Below are positions 16,642 to 25,025 of a DNA stretch of 64,000 nucleotides, piece after piece (position 1 is the first letter of the stretch; every line of letters starts with the position of its first letter). Position numbers and translations under genes: made by a program. The notes under the pieces are model-generated. The model was not told the DNA's origin. It ran no database searches and saw only the letters and a program-made list of their open reading frames with translations. The stretch spans positions 1 through 64,000 of the forward strand of contig JAEWHK010000049.1 of assembly GCA_023387815.1 (NCBI GenBank). Direction: 5' to 3'. The DNA comes from Pseudomonadota bacterium (GTDB taxonomy: Bacteria > Pseudomonadota > Gammaproteobacteria > Burkholderiales > Burkholderiaceae_B).

Positions 16642-17732
16642 ACCTGGCCTCCTGAACGACGCAGAATCAGTCCCATGAAAACCGGCAGACCGACCAGGGC
16701 GGTAACAATGCCAATAGGCAAAGTCACACCAGGCACCAGCGATTTGCTGGCAACAGAAGCCAGGGCCACAAGCGCGGCGCCAATCAGCACGCTGGCCGGC
16801 AGCAGATGACGATGACCATCACCCACGATCATGCGCGCCACATGCGGCGCCACCAGGCCAACAAACCCCACGGTCCCCACGAAAGCCACCGCCGTCGCGG
16901 CAAGCAGACTGATCCTGATCAGTGCCCAGCGCCGCAGTGAGGATACATCAATGCCGAAACTGCGCGCCCGTTCTTCCCCCAGACGCAGCGCGGTCAGCTG
17001 GCCTGCAGCCCGCCAAGAAAAAGGGAGCGTCACGGCCAGCGTTGCGGCCAGAATGGAAACATTCTGCCAGTCGGCGCGCGCCAGACTTCCCATGCTCCAG
17101 AACACCAGTTGCTGCAGCGCCTCTTCGCTGGCCATGAATTGCAGCAGCGACAGTAGTGCACTGGCAGAAAAACCAATAGCGATCCCGAAAAGCACCAGGG
17201 TCTGCGCCTGAGCACCGCGCCATTGGGCCAGCAGCTGCAGCAGCATCATCGAAATCAGGGCAAACACAAAGGCATTGGCGGGTACCAGCCAGGTAGCGCT
17301 ATTGCCCGCTACGCCCCATTCCAGCACAATCGCCAGTGCCGCACCCAGCGCCGCCGAATAGGAGACGCCCAGCGTAAAGGGTTCCGCCAGCGGATTGTTC
17401 AGGATTGTCTGCATTTCCGCGCCGGCCAGAGCCAGTGCCGCACCCACAAGAATGGCCATGAGTGCGACCGGCAGTCGGACCTGCCAGAGCACCACCTGCA
17501 TGGGGGCGCTCAGACTGTCGGGATCCCACAGACCACGTATGACCTGTGCAGGTGCCAGGGCAGCACTGCCGGTAAACAGATCGATCAGGGCTGCGACCAA
17601 CGCCAGAAGCGCCAGCCCGGCGACGATAACGGTGCGTCGTCGGACGCTGCGGCGATGCTGCAGCCAGCGTGCGTGAATGGCGCGGTCCTGCAGGTCTGCC
17701 TCGGGGGCAAGAGTGTGATCAGCTTGCGTCAT
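16638..17732 (-). CDS. FecCD-family ferric-siderophore permease
   Basis: 364 residues of a single-gene FecCD/BtuC-type permease, with about ten membrane segments after a polar 30-residue N-terminus. Typical motifs are GAALALAGAEMQTILNNPLAEPFTLGVS and GFVGLVAPHVARMIVGDGHRHLLP. It would work as a homodimer with the adjacent ATPase. It starts 4 bases after the binding-protein stop. Confidence 0.9.
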   Translation of the reverse strand: MTQADHTLAPEADLQDRAIHARWLQHRRSVRRRTVIVAGLALLALVAALIDLFTGSAALAPAQVIRGLWDPDSLSAPMQVVLWQVRLPVALMAILVGAALALAGAEMQTILNNPLAEPFTLGVSYSAALGAALAIVLEWGVAGNSATWLVPANAFVFALISMMLLQLLAQWRGAQAQTLVLFGIAIGFSASALLSLLQFMASEEALQQLVFWSMGSLARADWQNVSILAATLAVTLPFSWRAAGQLTALRLGEERARSFGIDVSSLRRWALIRISLLAATAVAFVGTVGFVGLVAPHVARMIVGDGHRHLLPASVLIGAALVALASVASKSLVPGVTLPIGIVTALVGLPVFMGLILRRSGGQV

Positions 17733-17736
17733 GTGC

Positions 17737-18849
17737 TTACTGTCCGGTCTGCGGGGTGACCCAGAACGTCCCGGTCAGCGGCTTGGCCATGAACCGCCGA
17801 TCGATCTCGCTCTGCGTTTCAGCTGGATCAATGTCCGCGAACGCGTCCGGGTGAAGCCAGCGTGCAACCAGTTCAAGATTCACGATGGGATAACCGCTAT
17901 GCCAGATACCATAGGTGCGATGGTTTCGAGCCGCCTTTGTTTGCGCAATGCCAATGCGACCGGTCACGCGTTTCAGACTGGCAACACTGGCCGCCGGTTC
18001 CACGCCCGGTCCGAGCAACAGGCCGCCACGCGCTTCAATATGCCGCCCGCCTGTTCCGATATAAATATCAGGATCACTGGCAATCACATATTCTGCAGCC
18101 AGCTGTGCCGACAGACCTTCCACAATCTCGCTCCCCAGCAACTGACCGCCGGCCAGCAGAACAAGATCCCCCATCAGGACACCGGACCCGACCGACATAC
18201 AACAGGGGCCGCTACCGGCATGGGGTTCCATCAGGACTTTGGGCTGCGCGACCTTGGCCTGCTTCAGTTTTGCGACGCGATCCAGGACCCGGTTCAAATG
18301 CGTATGTATAAAGTCGGCCAGTTCCTTGCCGCGCGCTTCATTGCCAATCAAAATGGCCATTTTCTCGAGACCGTCAGTGGGATTTTTCATGCGCAGATCC
18401 GCTTCCAGTGTCAGGACCGCAACCGGAATACCGGCCTGTTCCAGACGCTTGATGGTCTGAGTGGCCTTCCCAAAAAACTGATCCAGCACCACCAGGTCGG
18501 GCTGACTGGCAATCAGCATCTCGGCATTCAGATTCTGCGGACCATCAATCACCAGTTGATCAATTTTGTCGAATGCGTCCGGGTCAATGCTGCGCCAGTG
18601 TTCCACCGTATGTTTATCCAGACGCCAGCGATTCCACGCGACGATGCGCTTTGCCGGATTCCTGTCCAGCATGGCCATGACCGTGAAGTCTCCAGGTTCG
18701 GAAAAAAAGATGCGTTGTGCCGGTTTGTCCAGCGTCACCGTCCGCCCCGCCTGGTCGGTGATCTCTATTTTTGCAAAAGCCGGCAGGCTGAGCAGCAACA
18801 TCATTGCCAGCCAGCCCGCCGTCAAACACTTATTGAGTGTACGAAACAC
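17737..18849 (-). CDS. Periplasmic ferric-siderophore binding protein (FecB/TroA-like)
   Basis: 370 residues starting at a GTG (18849) with AGGA upstream. The signal peptide (about residues 1-26, ending LPAFA) is followed by ITDQAGRTVTLDKPAQRI, the standard opening of class III iron-complex binding proteins. Clusters such as PDLVVLDQFFGK and DPDIYIGTGG fit the family. It carries the siderophore from the outer-membrane receptor to the FecCD permease. It starts 9 bases after the receptor gene. Confidence 0.88.
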   Translation of the reverse strand: MFRTLNKCLTAGWLAMMLLLSLPAFAKIEITDQAGRTVTLDKPAQRIFFSEPGDFTVMAMLDRNPAKRIVAWNRWRLDKHTVEHWRSIDPDAFDKIDQLVIDGPQNLNAEMLIASQPDLVVLDQFFGKATQTIKRLEQAGIPVAVLTLEADLRMKNPTDGLEKMAILIGNEARGKELADFIHTHLNRVLDRVAKLKQAKVAQPKVLMEPHAGSGPCCMSVGSGVLMGDLVLLAGGQLLGSEIVEGLSAQLAAEYVIASDPDIYIGTGGRHIEARGGLLLGPGVEPAASVASLKRVTGRIGIAQTKAARNHRTYGIWHSGYPIVNLELVARWLHPDAFADIDPAETQSEIDRRFMAKPLTGTFWVTPQTGQ

Positions 18850-18858
18850 GTAGTCTTC

Positions 18859-20949
18859 CTAGTAGTTGATGCTTGCACCCAGCCACACGCGGCGACCCGG
18901 GTCAACCATCCAGTTGCCATCCAGGCCTTCGTAGCGCGTACGCAGGTCCAGCGGCGTCTTGTGATCTGTCACATTCAGCACGGCAGCGCGCAGCGCCAGA
19001 TGCTTGGTGACCTGGTAGCTCCCGCCAACATCAAAGGTGGAGCCGCCCGGGCGAGTGCGCGTATCCATGGCGCCATTGCGATAGGCCGCGTATTTGGACT
19101 TGCCGTTCAGATTCCAGCGCAGATAGGCGGAAATGGCTTCTGTGGGCTGCCAGTCCAGGCGCGTGTTCAGCACGTGTTCCGGCGTGGTTTCCAGCGGATC
19201 ACCGTCCAGAGAGCGTCCGTTGAACGCCACTTCGCCGCCGCCCTTGCGCTTGGACTTAGTGTAGGTGTAGTTCGATGATAATTTCAGGGTATCGCTCAGC
19301 GGCATTTTCAGGCCCAGTTCCAGGCCGTAGATCTGCACTTTATCGATATTGTCATAAACATACAAATGATTGGCAGTCCCGGGATTCAGGGGATCCTGTT
19401 CACCGGTATCGTAGCTTGCCACCTTGTTTTTGAAGTTTGTATTGAAGAGGGTCGCGGTCAGGCTGCTGTCTTCTGCCCAGTCGTAAATCAGACCCAGTTC
19501 CTGCGTCACGCTGGTTTCCGGTTTCAGATCAGGATTGCCGCAAAGTGGCCCTCTGAAGCCTGAATTGCCACCGGTAGACATGCAGTAGCCCGGCGTACTC
19601 TGGCGAATGGTCGGTGCCTTGAAGCCGGATGCAATGCCACCCTTCAGCGTCAGTGCGTCGGTCAGATGATAGACCGCATACAGGCGCGGCGACAGATGCG
19701 TTCCAAAACGCTGGTCGTGGTCCATGCGGATTCCGCCTGTGAGCGTGAACTTGTCTGTGATGTAGTAATCATCCTCAACAAACAGGGCATAATTGTCCAG
19801 AGAGACCTTATCCGTATTGGTCGGGTAGTTCGCAAATGCGGCTTCTTTCTGTACGCCTTCCAGACGACTGTTGATGTACTGGCCACCAAAGCGCAGGGTG
19901 TGCGAGGTAAATGGCATACTGAAACTGGCATCCAGCGTGGTGTTTACCAGTCGGCGGTTCTCGGTGTACTCGCCGGTTTTCGGCCAGTTTTCCTGATCAC
20001 TGGACTCTCGATACAGTGAGATTTTTGATTCTCCGAGACTCCAGTGTCCGGTATGCGTCAGACCGAAAGAAGTGCGCCGGTGTTGCACGCGATTCCATGG
20101 AAGCGTCGGCAGGATGGATTTGCCTGGTGTGGCTTCGGTGGTCAGGCGCTGTGACAGCACGTCAAGAACCAGATCCTGGTTTTCTGCCGGTTTGGCGGCC
20201 AGCTTCAGCCCGATACTTCGGTTGTCGCGCGAATAGGGTCCGGAAATATTGGAAAAGTAATTATTCCCTTCACTCTGGTCGTCATAGGAACCGTAAACCT
20301 GCAGTCCCAGCACATCATCCTTGATCGGGCCGCCCAGCCAGAACTGAGCCTGGCGACCGTTACCGTAATCTTCATCTGTCTGCAGCGTCACGGAACTGTC
20401 CACGGCAACAGACCATTTTTTCGGCACATTTTTGGTAATAATATTGACCACGCCGCCCATGGCATCAGAGCCGTAGAGCGATGACATGGGCCCGCGTACC
20501 ACTTCGATCCGTTCGATGGCGGCCAGCGGAGGCATGAATTCGTACTGCACGCCGCCCGTGCCGCGGTTCATGGTTTCACGCGTATTCTGACGCTTTCCGT
20601 CAACCATGATCAGCGTATATTCGCCAGGCAGGCCGCGGACCGCGATATCCCGGGAGTTGGGATCTCCACCCACCATGTAAACGCCTTCAACCTTGCTGAC
20701 GGCCTGCGCAACAGAGGTGTAACCGCTTTTTTTGATGTCGTCCTGTGTAATGACAGTCAGTGAAGCCGGTGCATCCTTCACACTTTGTTCGGTCCCACTG
20801 GCCGTGACCACAATGGAATCAAGCTGAGCTACGGGCGCCGCGTCCTGTGCATGGACGCTTCCGGCGCCCAGCAACGCCAGCGCGAGAGGAGCAAGGGTAA
20901 TGCGCGCGCCGCAGCGGCGGATGCGTTTCTGATTGACAGTCACTTTCAT
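18859..20949 (-). CDS. TonB-dependent ferric-siderophore receptor
   Basis: 696 residues. A signal peptide ends near VHAQ, a TonB box-like DSIVVTAS follows, then a plug domain (about residues 45-165: DAPASLTVITQDDIKKSGYTS, VRGPMSSLYGSDAMGGVVNIITK) and a 22-strand barrel ending RRVWLGASINY with a terminal aromatic. The sequence resembles catecholate-type receptors (FepA/CirA/BfrA style), but the siderophore is not determinable. The ATG at 20949 follows AGGAAAA. It is the first gene of the uptake operon, with a Fur-like box about 90 bases upstream. Confidence 0.9.
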   Translation of the reverse strand: MKVTVNQKRIRRCGARITLAPLALALLGAGSVHAQDAAPVAQLDSIVVTASGTEQSVKDAPASLTVITQDDIKKSGYTSVAQAVSKVEGVYMVGGDPNSRDIAVRGLPGEYTLIMVDGKRQNTRETMNRGTGGVQYEFMPPLAAIERIEVVRGPMSSLYGSDAMGGVVNIITKNVPKKWSVAVDSSVTLQTDEDYGNGRQAQFWLGGPIKDDVLGLQVYGSYDDQSEGNNYFSNISGPYSRDNRSIGLKLAAKPAENQDLVLDVLSQRLTTEATPGKSILPTLPWNRVQHRRTSFGLTHTGHWSLGESKISLYRESSDQENWPKTGEYTENRRLVNTTLDASFSMPFTSHTLRFGGQYINSRLEGVQKEAAFANYPTNTDKVSLDNYALFVEDDYYITDKFTLTGGIRMDHDQRFGTHLSPRLYAVYHLTDALTLKGGIASGFKAPTIRQSTPGYCMSTGGNSGFRGPLCGNPDLKPETSVTQELGLIYDWAEDSSLTATLFNTNFKNKVASYDTGEQDPLNPGTANHLYVYDNIDKVQIYGLELGLKMPLSDTLKLSSNYTYTKSKRKGGGEVAFNGRSLDGDPLETTPEHVLNTRLDWQPTEAISAYLRWNLNGKSKYAAYRNGAMDTRTRPGGSTFDVGGSYQVTKHLALRAAVLNVTDHKTPLDLRTRYEGLDGNWMVDPGRRVWLGASINY

Positions 20950-21040
20950 TGTTGATTTTCCTGAATTCCTGATCTGACTCGGACGCCATCGGGAATCAGG
21001 CGCCCCGCCCTACTCCCCGTGTGGAGCAGGCAAGGCAATA

Positions 21041-21059
21041 TTGAATCATTCTCATTTAC
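21041..21059 (-). promoter_or_regulatory. Fur box upstream of the siderophore receptor
   Basis: Read on the minus strand, GTAAATGAGAATGATTCAA agrees with the 19-bp Fur consensus at 12 of 19 positions, including the central GAnAATnATT. It is 92 bases upstream of the receptor start and downstream of the AraC regulator gene, where the operon promoter is expected. Confidence 0.6.
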
Positions 21060-21131
21060 AAAAGACGTTTGACGTTCACGCAAAGTTCTTTGCGCACCGG
21101 TCAGATTGTAAAAATTGTGACATCAATCACA

Positions 21132-22268
21132 TTAACCGCGCGAGCAAAGCCGTTTGGGACTCATGCCAAACTGCCGCCGGAAAGCCGTGGCAAAATTGGC
21201 GGCACTGGTGTAGCCCGCCTGAAAAGCCGCTTCGGAGATGGTGAGCCCCTGTTCCAGGCCCGTTCTGGCCTGATGCAGGCGCATGGCGCGCCGATATTCG
21301 TCGACCGTCGTGCCAAAGGCGCTGCGAAACTGACGCTGCAAGGCGCTGGCACTCAGACCGAACTTGCGTCCCAGATCCTGAACCCGGGTTGGCGTAGTAA
21401 AAGGCTGCTGTATTTCGCTGTCGATAAATTGGCGCAAACGCAGCATGCGCTCGCGGTCCCGGGGCCTGAGACTGCCTTGCACCACGTCGCCCGGCAGGCC
21501 CTGCTCTCCCTGGCGACACTGGCTGGCCAGCGCTTCATACAGCAATTCCAGCGCACGGCTGGCCAGTCTAAGACGACCCAGTTCGTCGGACGGATCAGTA
21601 GCCTGACATAGGAGCTGTTCTGCCAGCCCCAGGGCATGCGCCGAAGGCTGCCAGGGTGTAATGCATAAGGTGGACGGAAAACTCAACCGGGGAGAGTCAG
21701 TCGCGTGAGCATTGTGATTGGTGAGTTCACCGGGCTGATCCGAAAAATTCACCCAGCCATGACTTCGCAGCCATTCCGGTGTGACATGAAGCGCAAGCTT
21801 GCGCTCCCACCGTCCGCGTTGCCAGCGGCGTTCGAAGATTTCATCATTTGGCATGCTGAGCACAGCTGCCGTTTCCCGGGATGCATCACCAGCACACAGA
21901 TTAACGCGCTGTCCACCAATGCTCACGTCAATCTCGCCAGCCAGCACAACCACGATGCGCAGGCCTGCCTTCATATTGACTCTGGAGACCATGTTGTGCA
22001 GGTCCACGACCTCGGTGCCGTGCATCGACAGCCCGGGCTGCAACTGCATCATGCGAACCCGCCCTTCCAGAATCGGCTCATGACTGGCTACGGGGTCCGA
22101 CACAAAGCTGTAACCTGGTACGTTGAAATCCAGGCGCCGAACCATTCCCAGCGCACGCCACGGTCGTCGCCCCGAGACCGGTGGTTTCGCAGCGTGCTGC
22201 ACGGATTCGACGGAACTGGCCAGGCCGGTTTTCATGACATATGTGAATAAGCAGGGTTGGAAAAGCAT
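21132..22268 (-). CDS. AraC-family regulator (PchR-like)
   Basis: Up to 378 residues. The C-terminal ~100 residues are an AraC DNA-binding domain (LGRKFGLSASALQRQFRSAF, then ISEAAFQAGYTSAANFATAFRRQFGMSPK). The N-terminal sensor region resembles PchR-type regulators, which bind the ferric siderophore in the cytoplasm and activate receptor genes. The start is uncertain: the ATG at 22268 has no spaced ribosome site, and an ATG at 22235 (MKTGLASS) is an alternative. It precedes the siderophore operon in the same direction and has its own Fur box, the usual double control of such systems. Confidence 0.82.
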   Translation of the reverse strand: MLFQPCLFTYVMKTGLASSVESVQHAAKPPVSGRRPWRALGMVRRLDFNVPGYSFVSDPVASHEPILEGRVRMMQLQPGLSMHGTEVVDLHNMVSRVNMKAGLRIVVVLAGEIDVSIGGQRVNLCAGDASRETAAVLSMPNDEIFERRWQRGRWERKLALHVTPEWLRSHGWVNFSDQPGELTNHNAHATDSPRLSFPSTLCITPWQPSAHALGLAEQLLCQATDPSDELGRLRLASRALELLYEALASQCRQGEQGLPGDVVQGSLRPRDRERMLRLRQFIDSEIQQPFTTPTRVQDLGRKFGLSASALQRQFRSAFGTTVDEYRRAMRLHQARTGLEQGLTISEAAFQAGYTSAANFATAFRRQFGMSPKRLCSRG

Positions 22269-22313
22269 CTCCGGGGCGCTGTCCCGGTCTATAGATCAGA
22301 CCCATTATGCCAC

Positions 22314-22332
22314 ATTTATGAGAATGATTCTT
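22314..22332. promoter_or_regulatory. Fur box upstream of the AraC regulator
   Basis: ATTTATGAGAATGATTCTT contains the symmetric core AGAATGATTCT and matches 12 of 19 Fur consensus positions. It lies about 46 bases before the AraC start on the opposite side from the receptor, so iron would repress both the activator and its target operon. Confidence 0.7.
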
Positions 22333-22334
22333 AT

Positions 22335-22867
22335 TTAATGGAATCCATGATAGTTGACTCGAGGATGTTTATCACCATGTGGATGAGAGCGTTAAACCGC
22401 GCGCCTGTGTCCATTCGGGATGAGCCTTCATGCCGGTTGCAGGATGATGTCATTTGAAGATGTTTGCGAATCAAGGACATAGCGGCTGGACTTGGGGCCT
22501 GTCTTCCTATACACTGTCCTCTTGTTTCACAGATGAAATATATTTTTCATCTGTAATAAAGACACAAAAAATGCAGACTCATAAGGTCTCATAAGATTTG
22601 TCCTCAGGGGAATTTTCCCGCCATCTGGCTGCTACGCAGCCCGGCTTCGGCCGAACAAAACTACCCAGTCACTGACTGCGGAACATCCCGGCTGGTCCCA
22701 TTTGACCGCCAACGCCAGCTTCGTCCCCACGTGGTCGGGGCTGCCACGACAACTGCAATGTCGAACCAGCAGGCACTGCCTGTAAAGACGCACTCCGCGC
22801 GCGTAATCGCGCGGATCGCTTGCGTCTGCGGGTTTGCGCGGCATCAATCATGGAAGAAATAACAACT
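22335..22867. other. Non-coding region and long structured leader of the sodium symporter gene
   Basis: No convincing gene. From about 22600 the sequence turns GC-rich and is full of short perfect hairpins: GGCTGC/GCAGCC (22627-22641), CGGC-TTCG-GCCG (22642-22653, UUCG loop) and CGCGCG/CGCGCG around TAAT (22798-22813). This is consistent with a transcribed 5' leader of roughly 250-300 bases. No known riboswitch class is recognised. A strong operator-like inverted repeat precedes it. Confidence 0.45.
22529..22554. promoter_or_regulatory. Perfect 10-bp inverted repeat upstream of the symporter gene
   Basis: Arms ACAGATGAAA and TTTCATCTGT flank TATATT. The AT-rich symmetric layout suggests a repressor operator placed over or beside a promoter, 314 bases upstream of the symporter start. 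No T-run follows, so a terminator is less likely. The cognate regulator is unknown. Confidence 0.55.
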
Positions 22868-24568
22868 ATGCAAGATCAATCTACCTTTTATCAACTATCC
22901 GGCACCACGGCCATGCTGTTGCTGGTCGGCTTTTATGGCCTGACCTTCCTGATGTCACTGATGATTGGCAAGAAAAAAGAGAATGTGGACAGCTACATGG
23001 TCTCGAACAATGCCGTCGGTTTCGGCTTGTCCGCAGCCAGCATGATCGCCACCTGGATCTGGGCAGCTTCGTTTTACGCCAGTGCGACGTCGGGCTACCA
23101 GTACGGATTATCAGGGCCGTTACACTATGGTTTCTGGGGCGCACTGATGATTCTCTTTATCTATCCCTACGGACGACGCTTTCGGGCGCTGGCTCCTCGT
23201 GCACATACGCTGGCTGAAGTCATGCATGCCAGGCATGGGACATCAAGCCAGCTGATCATGGCCATCTCCAATCTGATGGGCAGTTGCATCAGCCTGATGG
23301 TCAATTTCACTGCTGCAGGTGCGCTGGTCTCGGTATTGAGTCCGCTCACCTTCATACAGGGTGTGCTGATTGCAGGGCTCGGGGTCTTGTCGTACACCCT
23401 CTGGTCGGGCTTTCGTGCTTCGGTCATGACCGATTTTGCGCAGCTGGTGGCGATGATCCTGGCAGCGATTGTGATTATTCCCCTGATTTTCTTCAACGCC
23501 GGTGGCACGCAGATGCTCGCGGCAAACTGGGGCAATCTGTCGCCGGAACAGGCCGATATGTTTTCGACACGGGCGATCCTGGAACAGGGGGCGCCTTATT
23601 TTGTGGCTGTACTGGCATATGCCATTGGTAATCAGACCATTGCGCAACGCCTCTTTGCCGTTCGCGAAGACCTGATCAAATCCACCTTCCTGACCGCCAC
23701 CATTGGTTATGGCGCGGTCGTGATCGGCCTGGGCATGCTGGGTATGCTCGCCCTGTTTACTGGGCTGACGCCTGCCAATGGCGATATGAACAATATCATT
23801 CCACAAATGGCATCCACCTATCTGCCACCTTTTGGCATTGCCCTGTTCTTTATTCTGGTTGTAGGGTCGCTCTCTTCAACCGCAGATTCGGATCTCTCTG
23901 CTCTGTCATCCATCATGATGACCGACATCTACGGCAAGAACCTGGCTCGCGGTACGCCTGATCCCAAACGCATGCTGTGGTGGGGCCGCGTGACGATGAT
24001 CGTGGCAACCATGGTCGGCGTTATTTTTGCAAGCATGAAGCTGGATATCCTGGTGATGCTGGTGTTTGTTGGCGCCCTGTGGGGAGCGATTGTCTTTCCC
24101 GTCATTGTGAGTTTTTACTGGGATAAAGTCACCAACCGTGCGTTCACGACATCTGTGATTTGCGCCGTGCTGATGTTCACCGTTGCGCGTTTTGAATTGG
24201 TGGATATGGATGGCGTCGTGGGTGTTTTCTTTGAACTGTGTGCATCGGTTGGCGTCGGCGTCGTCCTTGGCCTGATGACATTTGCATTTTTCAACAAAAA
24301 AGTATCACTGTTCGTGGCAATCGCAGCTGTCATCATTGCCGTTCCCTATGCAATTGGCTTTTTGCGCGACTACCCGGTTCTGCTGAGTTCGCTGACTTCA
24401 TACGGCGTGAGCGCGGCCGTCTGCGTTGCCATGAGCTGGAACAACACCAAACGCTTTGATTTTTCTCTGCTCGCTGAACGCGTCACCTCGTTCCAGCAGT
24501 CTGCCGGCAGCGAAGTCTCACCGCTGCCCCCTGTTGTCGATGACAACACTGCACCCGCCCGCATTTAA
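22868..24568 (+). CDS. Sodium:solute symporter (SSS family)
   Basis: 566 residues from the ATG at 22868, preceded by GGAAG; upstream in-frame starts (22850 and 22820) are possible but add non-conserved residues. About 13 hydrophobic segments follow an MLLLVGFYGLTFLMSLMIGKKKENVDSYMVSNN opening, with the SSS-type GSLSSTADSDLSALSSIMMTDIYG in the second half. SSS proteins couple Na+ to uptake of organic acids, amino acids, urea or similar; the substrate is not known. A 43-codon membrane-protein gene starts 12 bases after its stop and is probably co-translated. Confidence 0.86.
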   Translation: MQDQSTFYQLSGTTAMLLLVGFYGLTFLMSLMIGKKKENVDSYMVSNNAVGFGLSAASMIATWIWAASFYASATSGYQYGLSGPLHYGFWGALMILFIYPYGRRFRALAPRAHTLAEVMHARHGTSSQLIMAISNLMGSCISLMVNFTAAGALVSVLSPLTFIQGVLIAGLGVLSYTLWSGFRASVMTDFAQLVAMILAAIVIIPLIFFNAGGTQMLAANWGNLSPEQADMFSTRAILEQGAPYFVAVLAYAIGNQTIAQRLFAVREDLIKSTFLTATIGYGAVVIGLGMLGMLALFTGLTPANGDMNNIIPQMASTYLPPFGIALFFILVVGSLSSTADSDLSALSSIMMTDIYGKNLARGTPDPKRMLWWGRVTMIVATMVGVIFASMKLDILVMLVFVGALWGAIVFPVIVSFYWDKVTNRAFTTSVICAVLMFTVARFELVDMDGVVGVFFELCASVGVGVVLGLMTFAFFNKKVSLFVAIAAVIIAVPYAIGFLRDYPVLLSSLTSYGVSAAVCVAMSWNNTKRFDFSLLAERVTSFQQSAGSEVSPLPPVVDDNTAPARI

Positions 24569-24580
24569 AGGAGAATAATT

Positions 24581-24712
24581 ATGAATGAAATCGCATTGAC
24601 CGCCTACATTCTGGTCTGGCCGATCATTTCGGCTGTCATTCTGCTCGTGCTCATCGTTGCCCTCATTCGGGACCTGCGTGCCGCGAAAAACAGCGATAGC
24701 GAGATGATTTGA
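24581..24712 (+). CDS. Small membrane protein, putative transporter small subunit
   Basis: 43-residue frame beginning MNEIALTAYILVWPIISAVI, with an excellent ribosome site (AAAGGAG, 8 bases before the ATG) directly after the symporter stop. It has one long hydrophobic helix (about residues 6-29), then a charged tail (RDLRAAKNSDSEMI), suggesting N-out/C-in topology. Small proteins of this pattern encoded next to SSS symporters are annotated as putative transporter small subunits. The role is unproven; stabilising or modulating the symporter is the natural inference. The gene is short enough to be missed by length-filtered gene calling. Confidence 0.75.
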   Translation: MNEIALTAYILVWPIISAVILLVLIVALIRDLRAAKNSDSEMI

Positions 24713-24777
24713 TGCAGGGCGAAGGCATCTGATGAGCGGTGAAATGATCTGACGAGAGGCGAAATTCTGAAAACGAG
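24698..24777. repeat. Four degenerate 20-bp tandem repeats
   Basis: Units start at 24698, 24718, 24738 and 24758 with exact 20-base period. Units two and three (GGCGAAGGCATCTGATGAGC and GGTGAAATGATCTGACGAGA) agree at 14 of 20 positions and the outer two are more diverged. The array begins inside the last codons of the 43-residue gene and runs past its TGA. Each unit carries a TGA, so it may have arisen by duplication of the gene end. Confidence 0.5.
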
Positions 24778-24818
24778 AGCCATTCTCATTTCCAATCTCC
24801 GTACACTTCATACGGTTT

Positions 24819-24849
24819 TTGCCCCGCACCGGATTTCAGCTTATATAAT
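24819..24849 (+). promoter_or_regulatory. Promoter for the first manganese riboswitch
   Basis: A consensus -10 TATAAT lies at 24844-24849, ending 6 bases before the aptamer P1. A TTGCCC at 24819-24824 could be a weak -35 with a 19-base spacer. An imperfect inverted repeat at 24775-24787 (GAGAGCCATTCTC) lies upstream and could bind a Fur-family metal regulator, but this is weak. Confidence 0.5.
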
Positions 24850-24855
24850 CTGTCC

Positions 24856-24956
24856 ATCACTGGGGAGTAGCCGCTCAATTTCCCGAGGTTCACGTCAACA
24901 TACTTGATGCCTGCATCATGGCGTGAACGGCTTTATCGCTTGGCAAGACCTGTGAT
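24856..24956 (+). ncRNA. yybP-ykoY manganese riboswitch aptamer (upstream of GDT1/UPF0016 gene)
   Basis: Conserved class motifs are present in order: TGGGGAGTAGC (24861-24871), GTCAACATAC (24894-24903) and GCAAGACC (24943-24950). P1 pairs ATCACTGG (24856-24863) with CCTGTGAT (24949-24956), with one mismatch. Internal stems AGCCG/CGGCT and GTTCAC/GTGAAC enclose the second conserved loop. A TGATGC/GCATCA hairpin caps the arm. This class senses Mn2+ and usually switches on Mn-efflux genes. Downstream hairpins that share the P1 3' strand form the likely expression platform. Confidence 0.88.
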
Positions 24957-25011
24957 CACTTTTTTTCGCAATGGCCGGAGAAAAAGGTGATCACTTGTCT
25001 ATTTCCGGCCG
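24952..25011 (+). promoter_or_regulatory. Riboswitch expression platform with two exclusive hairpins
   Basis: Hairpin A pairs 24952-24966 with 24980-24994 (GTGATCAC on both arms plus a T7/A5 extension) and uses the 3' strand of aptamer P1. Hairpin B pairs GGCCGGA (24973-24979) with TCCGGCC (25004-25010) and uses bases that are loop and 3' arm in A. A and B cannot coexist, and Mn-stabilised P1 would disfavour A. No U-run follows, so translational control of the ATG at 25026 is more likely than termination. Confidence 0.6.
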
Positions 25012-25025
25012 CGGTAACCTGATTC

